A stretch of DNA of 64,000 nt from Hymenobacter taeanensis (GCF_013137895.1 NZ_CP053538.1:557501-621500); one strand, 5' to 3'; shown: positions 33,162 through 42,657, counted from the stretch's first letter. The notes: a model not told the origin generated them from the letters alone. Translations and numbers: made by a program.

Positions 33162-34469
33162 CTACTTCGTCTTGAACCGAATAGGATAGTCCTGCCGCAG
33201 CAGGTAGCCGTCTTTAGATATAAAGCCGCGCGGCATTACCGTCACCACGAACTCATACTCATGGTGGGGTTGCAGCTCTATCTCTAAGGTGAAGGACTTA
33301 CGGTCGGCAGAAAAGCCTACTGGCTTTTTCAGTGGGAAGTATTCCTTACCGCGAGGCCCAGGACTAAACGACATCCCCTCCCCCATTTCCCTGTCGAAGT
33401 GAATCACCAGTGTCCGGTCGCTGGCGTCGAGCTCAGCGGTGCCATTGGTGGCGGGCATGGTACCCACCACTACCGGCTGATGAGCGGTAAAAGCGGCCAG
33501 CAACTCTGCTTTGTCCCAGCCCTCCGGGTAGTAGCCCGACTGCTTCACGAACCGCTCTACGGCTTCCGGGTTAGCATATTCCAGCTCGATAATTTCCTTT
33601 ACTGCCTGCCGCTTGTTCTTGGCCTGCGCATAGTAGGCCTTGTTGATGGCATAGCCCATGAAATACCCTAAGTCGGCGGTAGTGCTGGCGGTAGAGCCAT
33701 TATACAGCCAATGGGCATAATACGAGGTAAACATCTCCTGCTTGAATGCTTCCCGCAATTCCTTTTCGTGCGCTACTCCATAGGTGAAGTAAGTGCCCTG
33801 CATGGGCTTGCGCATAATCAGCTCGGTTATAAAGTCGCAGGCGCCCTCCTTCAACGACTGGCCTAGCAGGTTGGCATCGCCCCCATGTTGCTGCGTGTGC
33901 ACGTACTCGTGTACATTTAGCGGAACAATATTATCCATGGACTGCTCCTTGAATACGCTAGGTAGCCATTGGTTTTTGAATTCTGATACATCCGTTTGCG
34001 CATTCCCAGTGGCTATTTCTGTCCCAATAAGCACCTTGCTCCTATCTACTGTACCACCCGAGCGCAACCCACCAATCGTGAAGTACATGCTGGCCTCCCG
34101 CAACTCCGGGTACAGCCGCTTAAACTGCCGGATGCTCTTCTCAATATCCTTGGTTTTGGATTTCACTACCAGCGTATTCGGCCGGATAGACGCCCAATAC
34201 TTCGGCAGCTTGTTGATCAGGTCTACCCACAGCTCCGCTGTGTAGTCGCGCGCACCCATAAACGCTGTCAGTCCTTCGGTGCCCGGCTTGATGTACAGAT
34301 TGTTAATGTAGGCCAGTTGCTTGGTGCGGTCCGTCGTGGACTGAATGCTGTCGTAGGCCACCCAAAAACGGTCAATATCCTCGGTAAATACTTTTTGCTT
34401 CGTTGCAGACTGGCCTAGAGCTGTTTGTGCAGTGGCAGCGAGCAGCAGTAGGCATAGTAGTTTCTTCAT
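33162..34469 (-). CDS. Secreted HExxH protein, GldB/DUF2268-like, with C-terminal Ig-like domain
   Basis: A 435-residue protein started at the ATG at 34469 (signal peptide KKLLCLLLLAATAQTALG, then Q). The putative zinc site is NVHEYVHTQQHGG near residue 206 with LKEGACDFITEL about 20 residues later: a His-Glu-x2-His pair plus a downstream Glu, as in DUF2268/GldB-like metallopeptidases. From about 340 to the end is an Ig-like domain (LVIHFDREMGEGMSF). The family link is by motif and spacing only; peptidase activity is not shown. Secreted to the periplasm or outside. Confidence 0.78.
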   Translation of the reverse strand: MKKLLCLLLLAATAQTALGQSATKQKVFTEDIDRFWVAYDSIQSTTDRTKQLAYINNLYIKPGTEGLTAFMGARDYTAELWVDLINKLPKYWASIRPNTLVVKSKTKDIEKSIRQFKRLYPELREASMYFTIGGLRSGGTVDRSKVLIGTEIATGNAQTDVSEFKNQWLPSVFKEQSMDNIVPLNVHEYVHTQQHGGDANLLGQSLKEGACDFITELIMRKPMQGTYFTYGVAHEKELREAFKQEMFTSYYAHWLYNGSTASTTADLGYFMGYAINKAYYAQAKNKRQAVKEIIELEYANPEAVERFVKQSGYYPEGWDKAELLAAFTAHQPVVVGTMPATNGTAELDASDRTLVIHFDREMGEGMSFSPGPRGKEYFPLKKPVGFSADRKSFTLEIELQPHHEYEFVVTVMPRGFISKDGYLLRQDYPIRFKTK

Positions 34470-34616
34470 CTGGATAGAAGCAAGGGTAAGATGTATTGGA
34501 TAGCTAGTAGCAGGGCAAAATATAGCTAGAAAACCGAATAACACCGATTTCGATAAGCAACAGCGGCCCGCCGTACCGGGTGGTACTGGCGGGCCGCTGC
34601 TAACAATGAATGCTGC

Positions 34617-34799
34617 TTAAGCCGCTTTCTGCTCGTCTGCCGACACCTCGTCTGGTGATACTTCCACCACCTGCCCGTCGCGCACAATTACTACTGGCGT
34701 TTGCTTGTAGCGCTTAAAGGCGAGCATATTATCGTAGGCGTTATCCAAGGCAGTTTGCAGCTGCTCGCTAGTGTAGGGCGCCTGATCTAGTTTACTCAT
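34617..34799 (-). CDS. Small acidic protein, possible antitoxin partner of the zeta-like kinase
   Basis: A 60-residue protein from the ATG at 34799 (SKLDQAPYTSEQLQTALDNA). The middle is helical, and the end is PVVIVRDGQVVEVSPDEVSA, an acidic tail. Its start codon overlaps the stop of the zeta-kinase gene by ATGA, so the two are translationally coupled. Size, charge and coupling fit an antitoxin or accessory factor, but the order (kinase first) differs from classical epsilon-zeta and no epsilon similarity is visible. Confidence 0.75.
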   Translation of the reverse strand: MSKLDQAPYTSEQLQTALDNAYDNMLAFKRYKQTPVVIVRDGQVVEVSPDEVSADEQKAA

Positions 34800-35365
34800 G
34801 AGTAGTGGCCACTTAAGGATTGCCAAATTACTGAATCTTGAACGGTTGTCGTGCCAGTTATGCCTTGTGCTATACGACGAGGCTTACCAGCTGAGTTGTC
34901 GATAAAAGCCCACTTATTGACGACCGATTGATACAAAGAGAAGAAGTACTGCAACCCCAGTTCGTATCGCCTTTTGATAACGTCTTCCGGGATGTTGTGC
35001 CCACCTTCCCGCACCCGAATTCGTACCCGCTGCACGGCGGCTTCAGGCGTGCTAAGCCAGAAAAAGAACAGATGCACGGTGTACCCGTGTGCCTGCGCTC
35101 GTTTGATAAACGCCAGATAATGCCGCGTAGCCAAGGTGGTTTCCAGCGCGAAGGTTTCGCCGGCCGCCAGCAGTTCCTGCAGTCTCGTCAGCATCAGCCG
35201 CCCAGCCTGCACACTTACTGTTTCCGGCTGAAACGGTGAGAGGCCGCGCGCAATTTCATCAGCATTCACGAACTCCCGGCATTCCAGCAGATTTGGCAGT
35301 AACGCATAGGCAGCAGTAGTTTTGCCCGCGCCGTTGCAGCCCGCAAGGAGGTAGAGGTTTTTCAT
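34796..35365 (-). CDS. Zeta toxin-family P-loop kinase
   Basis: A 189-residue P-loop protein with Walker A GCNGAGKTT near residue 9, FVNADEIARGLSPF near residue 32 (the Asp position typical of zeta/UNAG kinases), ALETTLATRHY near 72, and RIRVREGGHNIPEDVIKRRY near 118 with Arg residues that could bind the phosphates. Zeta toxins phosphorylate UDP-N-acetylglucosamine; related chromosomal kinases may have other substrates. It sits between two small genes with 4-bp overlaps on both sides. Confidence 0.9.
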   Translation of the reverse strand: MKNLYLLAGCNGAGKTTAAYALLPNLLECREFVNADEIARGLSPFQPETVSVQAGRLMLTRLQELLAAGETFALETTLATRHYLAFIKRAQAHGYTVHLFFFWLSTPEAAVQRVRIRVREGGHNIPEDVIKRRYELGLQYFFSLYQSVVNKWAFIDNSAGKPRRIAQGITGTTTVQDSVIWQSLSGHYS

Positions 35366-35682
35366 CCTTCCTTATACACCATCAAGTAGTCATTCAGGTT
35401 AGCTGATTGGAACATTTTCTCCCACTCAGATAATGGAACTGCTGTTTCCAAAGTCACATCATTATACACTATCCAGCACCCTGCCTCTTGTGACAGGTTA
35501 CGCAGTTGTTGAATGGTTTGCTCACCAATACGCTCCCAACCGTATTTTGCCGGGCCGTGAAGCATAATATGCCACAAAGCATATTCCAGACCGTCCATCC
35601 AGCCTGCACACCACACCTCTTCTGAGATATCACTCATTAAGTTGTGTAGTGCAGCTTGCTGTTTATTGAGGTCCTTATACAT
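35362..35682 (-). CDS. Hypothetical protein, first gene of the zeta-kinase cassette
   Basis: A 106-residue protein (YKDLNKQQAALHNLMSDISE, then EEVWCAGWMDGLEYALWHIM, RNLSQEAGCWIVYNDVTLE and LSEWEKMF). It is rich in Trp and acidic residues with no signal peptide. Its TGA overlaps the ATG of the zeta kinase, so it is the first gene of a three-gene unit. The length and Trp-rich acidic character resemble small immunity-type or unknown proteins, but I recognise no family. Confidence 0.75.
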   Translation of the reverse strand: MYKDLNKQQAALHNLMSDISEEVWCAGWMDGLEYALWHIMLHGPAKYGWERIGEQTIQQLRNLSQEAGCWIVYNDVTLETAVPLSEWEKMFQSANLNDYLMVYKEG

Positions 35683-35702
35683 CGGGAGCTAGTTAATTAT
35701 AA

Positions 35703-37331
35703 TCATACCTGAATCACGCCCACGTTGTACGCCTTCTCAATCGGCGCGTGGTTGGCCATGCTGATGCCCTGCGAGATAATCTTGCGGGTATCCAGCGGGT
35801 CAATAATAGCGTCTACCCAGAGGCGGGCGGCGGCGTAGTACGGCGAGAGTTGCTCGTCATAACGGGCTTTGATGCGGTCTAGCAGCTCCTTCTCGGCTTC
35901 GGGCGTGATTTCCTCGCCCTTGGCTTTCAGGGAGGCTACCTGAATCTGCAGGAGGGTGTTAGCGGCGGCGGCGCCACTCATTACGGCCAGCTGGGCTGTA
36001 GGCCAGGCCACGATGAGGCGCGGGTCGTAGGCCTTGCCGCACATGGCGTAGTTGCCGGCGCCGTAGCTGTTACCAATAACCACCGAGAACTTTGGCACCA
36101 CCGAGTTAGCCATGGCATTTACCATCTTCGCCCCGTCCTTGATGATGCCGCCGTGCTCACTCTGCGAGCCCACCATGAAGCCCGACACATCGTGCAGAAA
36201 CACCAGCGGAATCTTCTTCTGGTTGCAATTCATGATGAAGCGTGCGGCTTTGTCGGCCGAGTCAGAATAGATAACGCCACCCATCTGCATGGCGCCCTTC
36301 TTGGTCTTCACAATTTTGCGCTGGTTGGCCACAATGCCCACGGCCCAGCCATCAATGCGCGCTAGGCCACATATCAGGGTCTGGCCGTACAGGTCTTTAT
36401 AAGGCTCAAACTCCGAGTTATCGACCAAACGGTTGATGATGTCCATCATATCGTAGGGCTTGGCGCGGTCGGAGGGCAACAGGCCTAGAATTTCCTGCGG
36501 GTTCTCCTTAGGCGCCACGGAGGCTTTGCGCGAGAAGCCCGCCGTAGCCTGGCCGCCCAGCTTATCGAAGATGTTGCGGATGTGGTCAAGGCACTCCTCG
36601 TCGTTGGCAAACTTGTAGTCCGTCACGCCCGAAATTTCGGAGTGGGTAGTGGCCCCGCCCAGCGTTTCGTTGTCAATGCTCTCCCCAATGGCCGACTTTA
36701 CCAAATAAGAACCCGCCAGGAATACCGAGCCGGTGCCATCCACAATCATCGCCTCATCGGACATAATCGGGAGATAAGCCCCACCTGCCACGCACGGACC
36801 CATGATGGCGGCTAGCTGCACGATGCCCATGCTGCTCATCACGGCATTGTTGCGGAAGATGCGGCCGAAGTGCTCCTTATCCGGGAAAATCTCGTCCTGC
36901 ATAGGCAGGTACACCCCCGCTGAGTCGACGAGGTAAATGATGGGCAGCTTGTTTTCGATGCTGATTTCCTGGGCCCGCAGGTTCTTCTTGGCCGTAATCG
37001 GGAACCAGGCGCCGGCCTTCACGGTGGCATCGTTGGCTACTACCACGCACTGGCGGCCCTGTACCCAGCCAATAACTACCACTACGCCGCCGCTGGGGCA
37101 GCCGCCTTCCTCCTGGTACATGCCCTCACCGGCGAAGGCGCCAATCTCAATGGTTTCAGCATCCTTATCGAGCAGGTAGTCAATCCGCTCACGGGCAGTC
37201 AGCTTGCCTTTGCTCTTATGAGCCGCAATGCGTTTTTCGCCGCCGCCCAGCTGTACGCGCTTGAGCCGCTGCTGGAGCTGGAAATTCAGTTGCTTAATGC
37301 TGTCTTCGTTCTTGTTGAATTCGAGATTCAT
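35703..37331 (-). CDS. Acyl-CoA carboxylase, carboxyltransferase (beta) subunit
   Basis: A 542-residue protein from the ATG at 37331 (NLEFNKNEDSIKQLNFQLQQ). It has KLTARERIDYLLD near 60, VDSAGVYLPMQDEIFPDKEH near 145, IMGPCVAGGAYLPIMSDE, the biotin/CoA oxyanion-type glycine motifs, and VSGFMVGSQSEHGGIIKDG near 390. This is the crotonase-fold carboxyltransferase of propionyl-, methylcrotonyl- or geranyl-CoA carboxylases. The YLPMQDEIFPD region leans towards methylcrotonyl-type enzymes, but substrate identity is not certain. The alpha subunit is not in the window. Confidence 0.92.
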   Translation of the reverse strand: MNLEFNKNEDSIKQLNFQLQQRLKRVQLGGGEKRIAAHKSKGKLTARERIDYLLDKDAETIEIGAFAGEGMYQEEGGCPSGGVVVVIGWVQGRQCVVVANDATVKAGAWFPITAKKNLRAQEISIENKLPIIYLVDSAGVYLPMQDEIFPDKEHFGRIFRNNAVMSSMGIVQLAAIMGPCVAGGAYLPIMSDEAMIVDGTGSVFLAGSYLVKSAIGESIDNETLGGATTHSEISGVTDYKFANDEECLDHIRNIFDKLGGQATAGFSRKASVAPKENPQEILGLLPSDRAKPYDMMDIINRLVDNSEFEPYKDLYGQTLICGLARIDGWAVGIVANQRKIVKTKKGAMQMGGVIYSDSADKAARFIMNCNQKKIPLVFLHDVSGFMVGSQSEHGGIIKDGAKMVNAMANSVVPKFSVVIGNSYGAGNYAMCGKAYDPRLIVAWPTAQLAVMSGAAAANTLLQIQVASLKAKGEEITPEAEKELLDRIKARYDEQLSPYYAAARLWVDAIIDPLDTRKIISQGISMANHAPIEKAYNVGVIQV

Positions 37332-37352
37332 TGGGTGGGAAGCGTGGGTGGG

Positions 37353-37475
37353 TGGTGGTGAAGTAGTGAATTTGTGAAATAGTGAATTTGCTGTTCTCAT
37401 GATCGAATCGTGCCATTTGAGTGGCCTAGGCCAATCGCATGTCTCATTCACCATTTCACAAATTCACCATTTCGC
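37353..37475. repeat. Intergenic inverted repeat, GTGAATTTGTGAAATAGTGA arms
   Basis: Left arm 37353-37390 repeats GTGAA/AGTGAA units, and right arm 37441-37475 (ATTCACCATTTCACAAATTC core) is its imperfect inverse. It lies just upstream of the carboxylase start. Confidence 0.65.
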
Positions 37476-37491
37476 CTTTGGCTAGACGCAA

Positions 37492-37518
37492 GAAATCCGC
37501 CTGGGTGGGGCGGATTTC
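37492..37518 (-). terminator. Terminator of the MlaD-amidase unit
   Basis: GAAATCCGCC (37492-37501) pairs perfectly with GGCGGATTTC (37509-37518), 36 bp after the MlaD stop. Confidence 0.65.
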
Positions 37519-37553
37519 AAAGGTAAGGAGAATGTGCAACTGGCCTAGCCAGC

Positions 37554-38558
37554 TTATTTCACCGTCGTCTTGGCTTCCGTCTCAACGGTAGTGCCATTGG
37601 GGCGGGTAACGGTGGTTTCTACCTCCTTTTTAGTCTTATCCTTACCACCGCCAAACACTGAGAAGTGTACGTAGCGCTTGGGGTTTGCCTGAAAGTCGGT
37701 CAGCAGGGTATTGGTGCTGGCGGCAGTGGCATTGAGGTTATTATAGAGCAGCGTGTCGTTGATGAGCTTGCCCAGTGAGCCTTTCTGATCTGTGAGTGAA
37801 CGGTTCAGGGTGGTCATGGTGCTCTGGGCTTCCGTCATGGTAGCATTCAGCTTGCGCATGGCCGGGCCTACCGGAGCGTTCTTCAAGGAGTCGCTGAGCA
37901 CGGCAAAGTTGCTGGCTATCCGATCAAACTTCACGCTGGTCTTATTCAGGTCAGCGGTCAGGCGGGCCATGTTGGTGGTAATCTGATTGATGTTGCGCTG
38001 ATTCATCAGCAGCAAGTTTTTCAGGGCTTCGGTGCTGCCCTGCGCGTTTTGCAGAGTGGCTTGCAGGCTTACTTTGGCATCTTTGTTTAGGAAGCCATTT
38101 ACTTTAATCAGGGTTGAATCAACGGTGCCCAGCACGGGCAAGGCTTTGGCCTGGAAAGCATCCGTAATGCTGGCTACCGTATATGAGCGGAGCTCCTCAC
38201 CCCCATCATACACCTTGGTGTTTTTGCCCAAGAACAGCGTAATAGTTTTAGAACCCAGCAGCGAACCGCTCAAGCTGGCCACGGTTGAGTCGCCGACAGT
38301 AACGCCCTTTTGGAGCTCTACGGCTACCTTCACACGGTTACCTTCTTCCGGTATCAGGCTCATTTCCTTTACCTGCCCCACTTTGATACCGTTCAGAATA
38401 ACCGGATTACCGATGGTTAACCCATCCACGTTATCATACTTGGCATAATACGTTCTATCAGAAGAAAGCAAGTTACTGCCCTTCAGAAAGTTAAAACCCA
38501 AAACCAATAAGGCAATGGCGACGATGCCCAACAGGGCCACTTTTATTTCTTTCGACAC
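37554..38558 (-). CDS. MlaD/MCE-family phospholipid transport protein
   Basis: A 334-residue protein with a GTG start at 38558 (SKEIKVALLGIVAIALLVLG). One N-terminal transmembrane helix (about 8-25) is followed by an MCE domain at about 38-115 (TYYAKYDNVDGLTIGNPVIL, then NGIKVGQVKEMSL and GSLLGSKTITL). From 150 on is a long helical region, as in substrate-binding subunits of Mla-type lipid transport. It lies 66 bp downstream of an N-acetylmuramoyl-L-alanine amidase gene, and that pair is divergent from an LptD gene: a compact outer-membrane maintenance cluster. Confidence 0.92.
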   Translation of the reverse strand: MSKEIKVALLGIVAIALLVLGFNFLKGSNLLSSDRTYYAKYDNVDGLTIGNPVILNGIKVGQVKEMSLIPEEGNRVKVAVELQKGVTVGDSTVASLSGSLLGSKTITLFLGKNTKVYDGGEELRSYTVASITDAFQAKALPVLGTVDSTLIKVNGFLNKDAKVSLQATLQNAQGSTEALKNLLLMNQRNINQITTNMARLTADLNKTSVKFDRIASNFAVLSDSLKNAPVGPAMRKLNATMTEAQSTMTTLNRSLTDQKGSLGKLINDTLLYNNLNATAASTNTLLTDFQANPKRYVHFSVFGGGKDKTKKEVETTVTRPNGTTVETEAKTTVK

Positions 38559-38624
38559 AGGGGCCAGAGTAAAGTGAGAGAGTAGCGGAGAGGTACAAAC
38601 CGAATAAACGAACAGGCCCTAGAG

Positions 38625-39431
38625 CTATTCGCCATTCATCGCCTCCAGTTCGTTTTTGTAGTCGCGGAAGGCGCGGTAGATGCCTGCGGCTATATACGTT
38701 TGCCCCGCTTTATCGTTCAAATACTGTTCTTCGCTACGGTTAGTCAAGAAGCCGGACTCAATTAATACCGAGGGCATAGTTGATTTCCAGAGCACCAAAA
38801 AGCCCGCCTGCTTTACTCCTCGCGAGGGCCGCCCTACCGTAGTACGCAGTTGCTTATCTACCTTTTGCGCAAACCGAATGCTGTTTACAATGTGCGCGCT
38901 TTGGTAGAGTGAGAACAGAATATGGCTCTGGGGCGAGGTGGGGTCGAAGCCGTTATAGCGCTCTTTATAATTGTCTTCCTGCAAAATAACAGCGTTTTCC
39001 CGCTTGGCCACCGACAGGTTAGCATCAGTTTTGTGTGGACCCATCGTCCAGACCTCGGTACCGTTAGCCGCCGGGGAGGAGGCATTGCAATGGACGGAAA
39101 TAAACAGATCAGCATTGTGCTTATTGGCAATACCGGCCCGATCGGCGAGTTCCACAAACACGTCGGTCTTACGGGTGTACACCACCTTCACATCGGGCAT
39201 TTCCTGCTCAATCTGGTGGCCTAGGGCCAGAATAATTTTGAGGGCGACATCTGCCTCCCGGGCTTTCACGCCGGCGCACCCCCTGTCCTTGCCGCCATGG
39301 CCGGCGTCAAGCACAACGGTGCGCAAATGGTATTTAGTTGGGGCCGGCACCGGAGCATCCGGCACAACAGCCCGCGACGAGCCGGCGAAAAATAACAGGC
39401 CCGCCGCGCTGAGAGCTACAATATTCCGCAC
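38625..39431 (-). CDS. N-acetylmuramoyl-L-alanine amidase (AmiC-like)
   Basis: A 268-residue protein with a GTG start at 39431 (RNIVALSAAGLLFFAGSSRA signal). The Amidase_3 motifs are present: VVLDAGHGGKDRGC (first zinc His), ISVHCNASS (second His), and NAVILQEDNYKE plus ESGFLTNRSEEQYL (catalytic Glu region). It cleaves the amide between N-acetylmuramate and the stem peptide in the periplasm. It heads the amidase-MlaD unit and shares a 69-bp intergenic promoter region with lptD. Confidence 0.95.
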   Translation of the reverse strand: MRNIVALSAAGLLFFAGSSRAVVPDAPVPAPTKYHLRTVVLDAGHGGKDRGCAGVKAREADVALKIILALGHQIEQEMPDVKVVYTRKTDVFVELADRAGIANKHNADLFISVHCNASSPAANGTEVWTMGPHKTDANLSVAKRENAVILQEDNYKERYNGFDPTSPQSHILFSLYQSAHIVNSIRFAQKVDKQLRTTVGRPSRGVKQAGFLVLWKSTMPSVLIESGFLTNRSEEQYLNDKAGQTYIAAGIYRAFRDYKNELEAMNGE

Positions 39432-39460
39432 GGAGTTCGTTAGTTGGGGTAGCTACCCGC

Positions 39461-39468
39461 TACCTTTG
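39461..39468 (+). promoter_or_regulatory. -7 box (TACCTTTG) for the LptD-like gene
   Basis: An exact TAnnTTTG match in the 69-bp divergent gap, 32 bp before the GTG start. The -33 element is unclear. Confidence 0.45.
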
Positions 39469-39500
39469 CAAACCGCCACAAAATAAACGATAAAAACTAC

Positions 39501-42365
39501 GTGGCCCCGCTAGCGCCTGTGTTTCATTTGATTTTAGACGCGCCGGGCCGGTGGGCACGGCCCCTGCTGCTTTTACTACCTCTACTGTTGAGCCTTGCTG
39601 CGGCTCAGCCTGGTCTGGCTCAGCAGCGCCCCCGCACTACCAGCGTGCCTGCCGATGTACGCCCGGCTCCCCGCGTAATCAACGCCCCTCAGCCCAACGC
39701 TCCCGTCCGCCCCGACACGCTAGGCCTGGTAACGGGCTCTCCGGATTCCTTACGCGTGGCGGCTGGCGGCCGCAAGGGTGCCGTGGAAACTACCGTGAAA
39801 TACAAGGCCAAAGACTCCATTCGGTTTGAGGTGCAGAACAAGCGGGCTATTCTCTACGATAAGGCCAATGTGGACTACGGCGACATGAACATCCAGTCGG
39901 CCCGCATCACGGTAGATTACAGCACCAACATAGTAACGGCCGAAGGCCGCAAGGACTCAACTGGCAAATTGCTCGACCGGCCCGTGTTTAAGGATGGCGG
40001 CAGTACCTACCAGGCCAACCGCATCGACTACAACACCAAAACCAAGCGCGGCCGCATTACGGATGTAGTCACGAACATGGGCGAGGGTTATATCCACGCC
40101 GAGACCATCAAGAAAAACGACCGGAACGAGCTGTTTGGGTTGCGGGGCCGCTACACTACCTGTAACCTCGAAGACCCGCACTTTTACATCAACGCCTCCA
40201 GGATGAAGGTGATTCCGGGTGAGCAAGTTATAACCGGGCCGTTCAACCTGGTTATCGGCGACATCCCTACGCCGCTGGGCTTCCTGTTTGGCTACTTCCC
40301 CACCCCTAAAAGCAACAAGCGCGCCTCGGGCCTGCTGATTCCTACGTTCGGTCAGGCCGCCGACCGGGGCTTCTTCCTGCGCAACGGCGGCTACTACTGG
40401 GCCGCTAACGACCACATCGGCGTACGCCTCACCGGTGATATCTATTCTGGCAACGCCGACCGTTTTGGAGGCTGGCGGGGCACAGCCGAGATGCAGTACA
40501 TTACCCGCTACCGGTTCAGCGGCCTGCTTTCCTTTAATTATAGCTCGCAGCCCACAGCCCAAATTCTTGGCTCCACCGATGCCAATACCAACCCCGGCTA
40601 TAATGTACCCAAGTCTTCTAAAAACTACGCGTTAGCCTGGACCCACAGCCCCGTAGCAAGGCCCAACGGGGGCCGTTTTTCGGCCAACGTGAATATCAGC
40701 AGCAACAACTATTACCGGCAAAACTCTTATAACGTCCGCAACTATCTGCAGTCTGCCTTCTCCTCTACTATCTCTTACTCAAAGCAGATCCGTAACTCTC
40801 CTATCAACTACGCGCTGCAGCTCAGCCAATCGCAGAATACGCAAACTGGCACCATGAACTTTACGCTGCCAGATGTAACGGTAGGTGTGGCCCGGCAGTA
40901 CCTCTACGATCTGGTAGGCCTGGAGCCCCGCGGCCGGTTTTATGAACAGCTGGCAGTGGCCTACACGCTGATAGGCCAGAACCGCATTACCAACTCCGTT
41001 CCTCAGACGCTGCTTAATAGTGGATCTGTTCCCGTGTTGGGCGGATCGCGCGAAACGGCTGTCATCCCTTTTGAATTCAGCAACTTCGGCAAACTGCTGC
41101 GCAACTCTCAGAATGGCATCCAGCACCAGTTTCAGATTACGCTTGGCAACTACACGCTGCTGAAGCACTTCAACTTCAACCCCAGTGTTAATTATAATGA
41201 GGTCTGGTACTTCAAAAAGCTGAACTACAGTTATAACAACGTAGCCAGGGCCGTCCGAATTGATACTACTGCCGGCTTTAACCGCCTCAACAGTGCCTCT
41301 TACGGGGCCAACCTCAGCACCAACTTTTATGGCACTATCGTGCGCAAGGGCACGCACAAGATTCAGGCCCTCCGCCATAAAGTTTCCCCCAGCCTGAGCT
41401 ACCAGTTTTCACCGGATAATCGAATTACGGGTGGCGCTTTCACCTACACTTCTCTCGGCGACCTGATTGACCCTGCCACCGGCCGGGCCTACAATAGCGC
41501 CCAGCTGCTTCCGAACTACAACGGGTTTCTGTTTGGCGTGCCAACTACTACCAAAGTAAGTGCCCTGAATTTCTCTCTGCAGAACTCCGTGGAGATGAAA
41601 GTGCGCAACAGCAATGACACCACCGGCACTACTCCGTTCAACAAGGTTAGCCTGATAGATGGCTTGGACTTCAATATTGGCTACAACTTTGCCGATACGG
41701 CCTTTAACCTGAGCCCATTGGGCATTGTGTTCCGTACGCAGATTGCTCGCAAACTGAACCTGCTGATAAACAGCAACTTCGTCTTCTACCAGCAAGACTC
41801 TACGGGCCGCCTGCTCAACAAGTATCTGTGGGAGCAGCAGAAGAAGAAGCTGGCGCGCTTATCTTCGGCTAACCTCACTATCAGCTACCAGTTCAACCCC
41901 AGCACCGGCGACCGTAAGTCGGTGATTACACGACCAGTAGCCCCCGCCAATGACCCCATTCTGGGCTCACCTACGCGCATCGACCCCTACGAAGACTACG
42001 TAGACTTTGAGATTCCCTGGGACCTCAGCACCAACCTCACGGCTACGTATGCCAACCAGGGCCCTTTGCCTGGGCTGCTGTACCGGCCGCGCAAATCGCC
42101 CTACACGGCAGTGAGCCTCAACCTGAACGGCTCGGTGAAGCTGACGGAAACTCTGCGGTTTGGGTTTAGCACCAACTACGACTTCGTTAATAAGAACCCC
42201 GCTTTTACCTCACTTGATGTGTTCAAGGATCTGCACTGCTGGCAGATTAATGGCAATTGGCGCCCGTTTGGGCCTACCCGCGGTTACTTTATCACCATTG
42301 CGGCTAAGTCGGCGCTGCTTCAAAGCTTAAAGCTGAGCCGCAACCGCACGTTCCTGAACTACTAA
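39501..42365 (+). CDS. lptD: LptD-like LPS-assembly outer-membrane protein
   Basis: A 954-residue protein with a GTG start at 39501; the GTG at 39519 is an alternative. A signal-like segment lies at about 18-40. Residues ~95-200 form the OstA/LptA-like jellyroll (IRFEVQNKRAILYDKANVDY, then MNIQSARITVDYSTN). After that, YTTCNLEDPHFYINASRMKV and IPTPLGFLFGYFPTPKSNKR lead into a long beta barrel with many aromatic strands. LptD inserts LPS into the outer leaflet together with LptE. Position and length fit the Bacteroidota form of the protein. Confidence 0.92.
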   Translation: MAPLAPVFHLILDAPGRWARPLLLLLPLLLSLAAAQPGLAQQRPRTTSVPADVRPAPRVINAPQPNAPVRPDTLGLVTGSPDSLRVAAGGRKGAVETTVKYKAKDSIRFEVQNKRAILYDKANVDYGDMNIQSARITVDYSTNIVTAEGRKDSTGKLLDRPVFKDGGSTYQANRIDYNTKTKRGRITDVVTNMGEGYIHAETIKKNDRNELFGLRGRYTTCNLEDPHFYINASRMKVIPGEQVITGPFNLVIGDIPTPLGFLFGYFPTPKSNKRASGLLIPTFGQAADRGFFLRNGGYYWAANDHIGVRLTGDIYSGNADRFGGWRGTAEMQYITRYRFSGLLSFNYSSQPTAQILGSTDANTNPGYNVPKSSKNYALAWTHSPVARPNGGRFSANVNISSNNYYRQNSYNVRNYLQSAFSSTISYSKQIRNSPINYALQLSQSQNTQTGTMNFTLPDVTVGVARQYLYDLVGLEPRGRFYEQLAVAYTLIGQNRITNSVPQTLLNSGSVPVLGGSRETAVIPFEFSNFGKLLRNSQNGIQHQFQITLGNYTLLKHFNFNPSVNYNEVWYFKKLNYSYNNVARAVRIDTTAGFNRLNSASYGANLSTNFYGTIVRKGTHKIQALRHKVSPSLSYQFSPDNRITGGAFTYTSLGDLIDPATGRAYNSAQLLPNYNGFLFGVPTTTKVSALNFSLQNSVEMKVRNSNDTTGTTPFNKVSLIDGLDFNIGYNFADTAFNLSPLGIVFRTQIARKLNLLINSNFVFYQQDSTGRLLNKYLWEQQKKKLARLSSANLTISYQFNPSTGDRKSVITRPVAPANDPILGSPTRIDPYEDYVDFEIPWDLSTNLTATYANQGPLPGLLYRPRKSPYTAVSLNLNGSVKLTETLRFGFSTNYDFVNKNPAFTSLDVFKDLHCWQINGNWRPFGPTRGYFITIAAKSALLQSLKLSRNRTFLNY

Positions 42366-42657
42366 GCACCCCGTTCTGCTTTCGGCTGGCTGGTACCTGG
42401 CCTACAGTTGCGCCCAAAAGCTAGGCCTGCATGTGAGGCTTGCTGTAACTACTTCGCTGGTTTATTGGTGGGGGCGGTGGCTTACTACGCCAGCCGAGCA
42501 GCACCCTAAGGCCAGAATTACCTGGGGTAAGCTCAACGGATGTACGGGCCTTTAGCCGTGGGTTGCAGAAAATTTCTGCAGATTTGGGCCGCCGTTTGCC
42601 TTCGGGTGAGTTAGCGCATTTCCTTACTCCTTCAGCCTCTAAGACCCTCTTCCTGTT

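Noticed and set aside
34617..35682. Classical epsilon-zeta toxin-antitoxin system
   Set aside because: Gene order and the small partners do not match epsilon; kept only as a zeta-type kinase cassette.
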